From NCBI GenBank assembly GCA_964607865.1, contig CAZSLZ010000033.1, forward strand, positions 1 through 25,244: DNA of 25,244 nucleotides, in the 5' to 3' direction. A model generated the notes under the pieces. That model searched no databases and was not told the DNA's origin. It saw nothing but the letters and a program-made list of their open reading frames with translations. This document shows positions 22,418 through 25,244 of the stretch, piece after piece; position 1 is the first letter of the stretch; every line of letters starts with the position of its first letter. Made by a program: the position numbers and the translations under genes. The stretch is from CAZSLZ01 sp964607865. Its GTDB lineage: Bacteria > Vulcanimicrobiota > JAJTBE01 > CAZSLZ01.

Positions 22418-25244
22418 ATGTCCAACGGTTTTGAAGAATATGTATCCGAAGCCCAGTCACTGGCTGCAGGCGGTGATACCGAGGGCGCTATAGAAATGTA
22501 TAAGGCTGCTCTTACCGAAAACCCCACCAGTGAAGAGGTTCATAGAGAAATAATTAACCTGACCCTGGAAAAACATGACTTTCAACAGGTTATTGTGGAG
22601 TATTTTGATTGGGCAGAAGCCTGTCAGGTCGATGGCGAAATTGATGATGCCATTAGAATTTATCAGGAAATTCTGGAATTAGATTCTATTCTTCATTCTA
22701 AAATGGAAGGTTATGACCCCGAGTCGGTTCAGGAAGCCATTTCTCAAATTCAGGAAATCATAGAGTCTGCCAGCGGTGCTATTTTCTTCAACATGGGTTA
22801 TCTCTACATGGAAAAAAACAGTTTGGATGAAGCTGTTTCCTCTCTTCAGAAAAGCCTGGAATATAACGCATCCGATGCCAAAACCCATGCCCTTCTGGGG
22901 CAGGTTTTCATGCAAAAGGAATTAGACAAGGAAGCAATTGGCGAGTTTCAGGAAGTAGTAAGGCTGGCTCCCGACGAGGCAGCCTATGCTTATGAAATGC
23001 TGGGTGAAATATTTATCCGTAGCGGTAAACCTCCCCAGAGTACCGTGGTCTGGTTCAGAAATGCCGGAGACCTGTATGTGAGGCATCAACAATATGAAGA
23101 AGCAATAAGGGCATATGAAAGAATTTTGAGTTTTGAACCTGATAATAAAGATGTAATATTAAGATTGGGGGAAATTCATGCCGAGCAGGGTAATTCCCAG
23201 AGAGCTTTCGAGATTTACCGGGACCTTGCAGAGATTTATAAAAACGACGGCCTTCTTGACAAGGTTATAGGGGTTTATGAAAAATTATTGGAATGGGATC
23301 CTGAAAATACCGAAGCCCGCCAGAAGATTATCGAAATCTATCAGAAAATACTGGAGATGGATCCTTCCAACCTTTCTGCCCGTTCAAAATTGATCAGCAA
23401 CATTTTGCGTAAGGGAAACCCCGAGGAAGCAGTCCCTGAGTTTCTGGCACTGTCAAAAACCTATCTTGAAAAAGGAATGCGTAAGGAAGCCTTTGCAGTA
23501 TGTAAAAAACTGCTGGAGCTGGATCCCAAAAATGAAAAGGCTCATGAGTTAATTGCAGATATTTTTTACGATCAGGGCGCCAAGGACAAGGCTCTTCCCG
23601 AATATTTGATGGTAATAAAATTATACCAGGAACAAAATGACGAAGAAGAACTCAACCGGATAAACGAGAAGGTAAACAAGAGATTTCCCGGAACCAAGGA
23701 AGTTACTTACAAGTTGGCTCAGGCATACGTGGAAAAAGGAGAATATGACCTTGCCCTGGCGGAATATCAGAAAGTTTTAAACCAGGAACCTGCCAACCTG
23801 GATATCCTTACAGCCATGCTGGAAATTCTGGAAAAAAAGGAAGACAACGAGAATGTAATAAAATTCGCCGAGCGAATCATTACCCTGGCCCCCTCACGAA
23901 CCGGCATTCAGGAAAAGATTATTAAAATATATGAAAAAAGCGGAAATAATGAAAAGCTGCTGGACTATTACAGGAAAATATTGGAAAACGAGCCTGAACG
24001 CAATGATATCAGGGATAAAATTCTTGACATATATGAAAGAACCAGCAAAACCGATGAAGCATTAAGTTTGTACAAGGAAATATTGGAAGCTGACCCTGAA
24101 CGAGTTGATGTTCGCCAGAAAATGATTGAACATTATGCTTCCGCCGGTGAAATTGAAAAGGTTCTAAGTCAGTCCTCAGCTTTGGCTGATATATTTTTAA
24201 ATTCGGAAGATTTTGACAAGGCCGAGGGGCTTTATAAAAATGTGCTGGCATTTATGCCCGGCGACGTTACTATAAGAGAAAGGCTTTGTAATATTTATAA
24301 AGCCCGTGATGAAGAAGAAAAGGTAAAAGAAGAATTGTTGGTTCTTGCCAATGTTAACTCCCGTGAGAATAAACTGGGTTCTTCCATAGAATACTGCAGA
24401 AATATTCTGGAATACAATCCGGATGATTTAAGTATTAAATTGCGGATAGCTGACAACGCGTCCAAAATGGGGGACACCGATCAGGCTGTGGAACAATTCA
24501 AGGAAGTTGCCAACATATATATCGACAAGAAAATGACTCAACCTGCAATTGTAACAATTGAAAACATTCTTGAAGTTGACGAGCAAAATGTAGTATATCG
24601 CCAGAAATTGATAACTATTTTAAAAGATCAATTAAGAATTGAAGAAACAATTCGTCATTATAAAATTTTGATTCAACATTTCCTGAGAATGAAACAGAAC
24701 GATGAAGCGATTATCGCAGCAAAGGATGCCATAGCTCTGTTGCCCATGGACCTTGAATTGAGAAGAGATCTGGTGGAATTATTCCTGGAAGAGGATGACG
24801 TAGAGAACGGACGGGCATTTTCTGAGGAATTGATTAATTTACATCTGGATCGCAGCGAGTATCAGGAAGTAATTGATATTCACCAGAGGATATCCCAGAT
24901 TTACAAAGATAAGGAAGATCTCGGAACCTATTTTGAATACCGGGAGAAAATCGCACAGGTTTACGAGAAACAGGCAAAATTCCACGATGCAATAAACGAA
25001 TATATAGCAATTCTGGAAGGAAACCTGGAAACTTCAAATACCGCTGAAGCCCAGAGGTTGTTCCCTGTAATTATCGATCTTTATTTAAAAGAAGAAAGGC
25101 CTTCAGAAGCTGTTGATTGTTTCAGGGAAATTTCCAGGAAACTTCACGACAGTAATAAAGTAGAGGAGGCAATTCTGGTATTGGAACAAATGGTGGGTAT
25201 TGAAAAACGGATAGAGAAATTCGACTCTGCCCTGGAAGTCCTGA
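22418..25244 (+). CDS. second giant TPR protein, 3' end outside the window
   Basis: The frame from ATG 22418 (MSNGFEEYVSEAQSLAAG) is open for 942 codons to the window edge without a stop. ggagga lies just upstream. Almost all of the visible protein is TPR or TPR-like helices. No signal peptide, membrane helix or long acidic linker is seen in this part. Its opening resembles that of the preceding protein: an AIE-x-Y TPR, then a VI-x-(Q/E)YF helix, then a DxAI/DLAV helix. The two genes therefore look like tandem paralogues. At least six units show the 54-residue spacing. Function unknown; a structural partner of the first TPR protein is a reasonable guess. The total length cannot be known from here. 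Confidence 0.88.
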   Translation, partial: MSNGFEEYVSEAQSLAAGGDTEGAIEMYKAALTENPTSEEVHREIINLTLEKHDFQQVIVEYFDWAEACQVDGEIDDAIRIYQEILELDSILHSKMEGYDPESVQEAISQIQEIIESASGAIFFNMGYLYMEKNSLDEAVSSLQKSLEYNASDAKTHALLGQVFMQKELDKEAIGEFQEVVRLAPDEAAYAYEMLGEIFIRSGKPPQSTVVWFRNAGDLYVRHQQYEEAIRAYERILSFEPDNKDVILRLGEIHAEQGNSQRAFEIYRDLAEIYKNDGLLDKVIGVYEKLLEWDPENTEARQKIIEIYQKILEMDPSNLSARSKLISNILRKGNPEEAVPEFLALSKTYLEKGMRKEAFAVCKKLLELDPKNEKAHELIADIFYDQGAKDKALPEYLMVIKLYQEQNDEEELNRINEKVNKRFPGTKEVTYKLAQAYVEKGEYDLALAEYQKVLNQEPANLDILTAMLEILEKKEDNENVIKFAERIITLAPSRTGIQEKIIKIYEKSGNNEKLLDYYRKILENEPERNDIRDKILDIYERTSKTDEALSLYKEILEADPERVDVRQKMIEHYASAGEIEKVLSQSSALADIFLNSEDFDKAEGLYKNVLAFMPGDVTIRERLCNIYKARDEEEKVKEELLVLANVNSRENKLGSSIEYCRNILEYNPDDLSIKLRIADNASKMGDTDQAVEQFKEVANIYIDKKMTQPAIVTIENILEVDEQNVVYRQKLITILKDQLRIEETIRHYKILIQHFLRMKQNDEAIIAAKDAIALLPMDLELRRDLVELFLEEDDVENGRAFSEELINLHLDRSEYQEVIDIHQRISQIYKDKEDLGTYFEYREKIAQVYEKQAKFHDAINEYIAILEGNLETSNTAEAQRLFPVIIDLYLKEERPSEAVDCFREISRKLHDSNKVEEAILVLEQMVGIEKRIEKFDSALEVL

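Overview
The window reads as chromosomal DNA of an uncultured, moderately AT-rich, Gram-negative-type bacterium. The diderm envelope is inferred from an apolipoprotein N-acyltransferase, an AMIN-domain PilQ secretin, an O-antigen-ligase-like protein and a lipoprotein. TGA is used as a normal stop (for example at the ends of the RimK-like and Wzy/WaaL-like genes), so the standard code applies. Together with type IV pilus genes and very large TPR proteins, this would fit a poorly sampled phylum of the Riflebacteria/Wallbacteria kind. That placement is a low-confidence guess; no rRNA or tRNA is present to test it.

Region 1 (1-1057) is a repeat island. A small GIY-YIG nuclease gene (278-568) sits between oppositely oriented copies of a roughly 39-bp palindromic repeat, and the island is bracketed by a nearly perfect 131-bp direct duplication. 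This resembles REP-type elements next to a nuclease or transposase and is the best candidate here for an undescribed mobile system.

Region 2 (1058-2231, + strand) holds a VOC-fold protein and a short-chain dehydrogenase in one apparent operon. It meets, tail to tail and with overlapping stop codons, Region 3 (2228-6958, - strand). In transcription order Region 3 encodes a RimK-like ATP-grasp ligase, a Fur-family repressor, a 93-residue membrane protein, a NIF3-family protein, hypoxanthine phosphoribosyltransferase, an M20 peptidase and a YcxB-like membrane protein. Several junctions overlap or are nearly abutting. A near-consensus Fur box lies on the fur start codon.

Region 4 (7113-16827, + strand) is an envelope and type IV pilus block. 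lnt, an O-antigen ligase/oligosaccharyltransferase-like protein with C-terminal TPRs, and a prepilin peptidase overlap in series. pilM, pilN, a PilP-like lipoprotein and pilQ follow; no pilO lies between pilN and pilP. A strong bidirectional terminator closes the block.

Region 5 (17178-25244) carries two tandem giant soluble TPR proteins. The first has 1718 residues, with a long acidic, low-complexity centre containing two basic islands. The second is open at the window edge after 942 residues. Both use a recurring 54-residue module (a TPR plus one extra helix). Their position next to pilus genes suggests, but does not show, a scaffold role.
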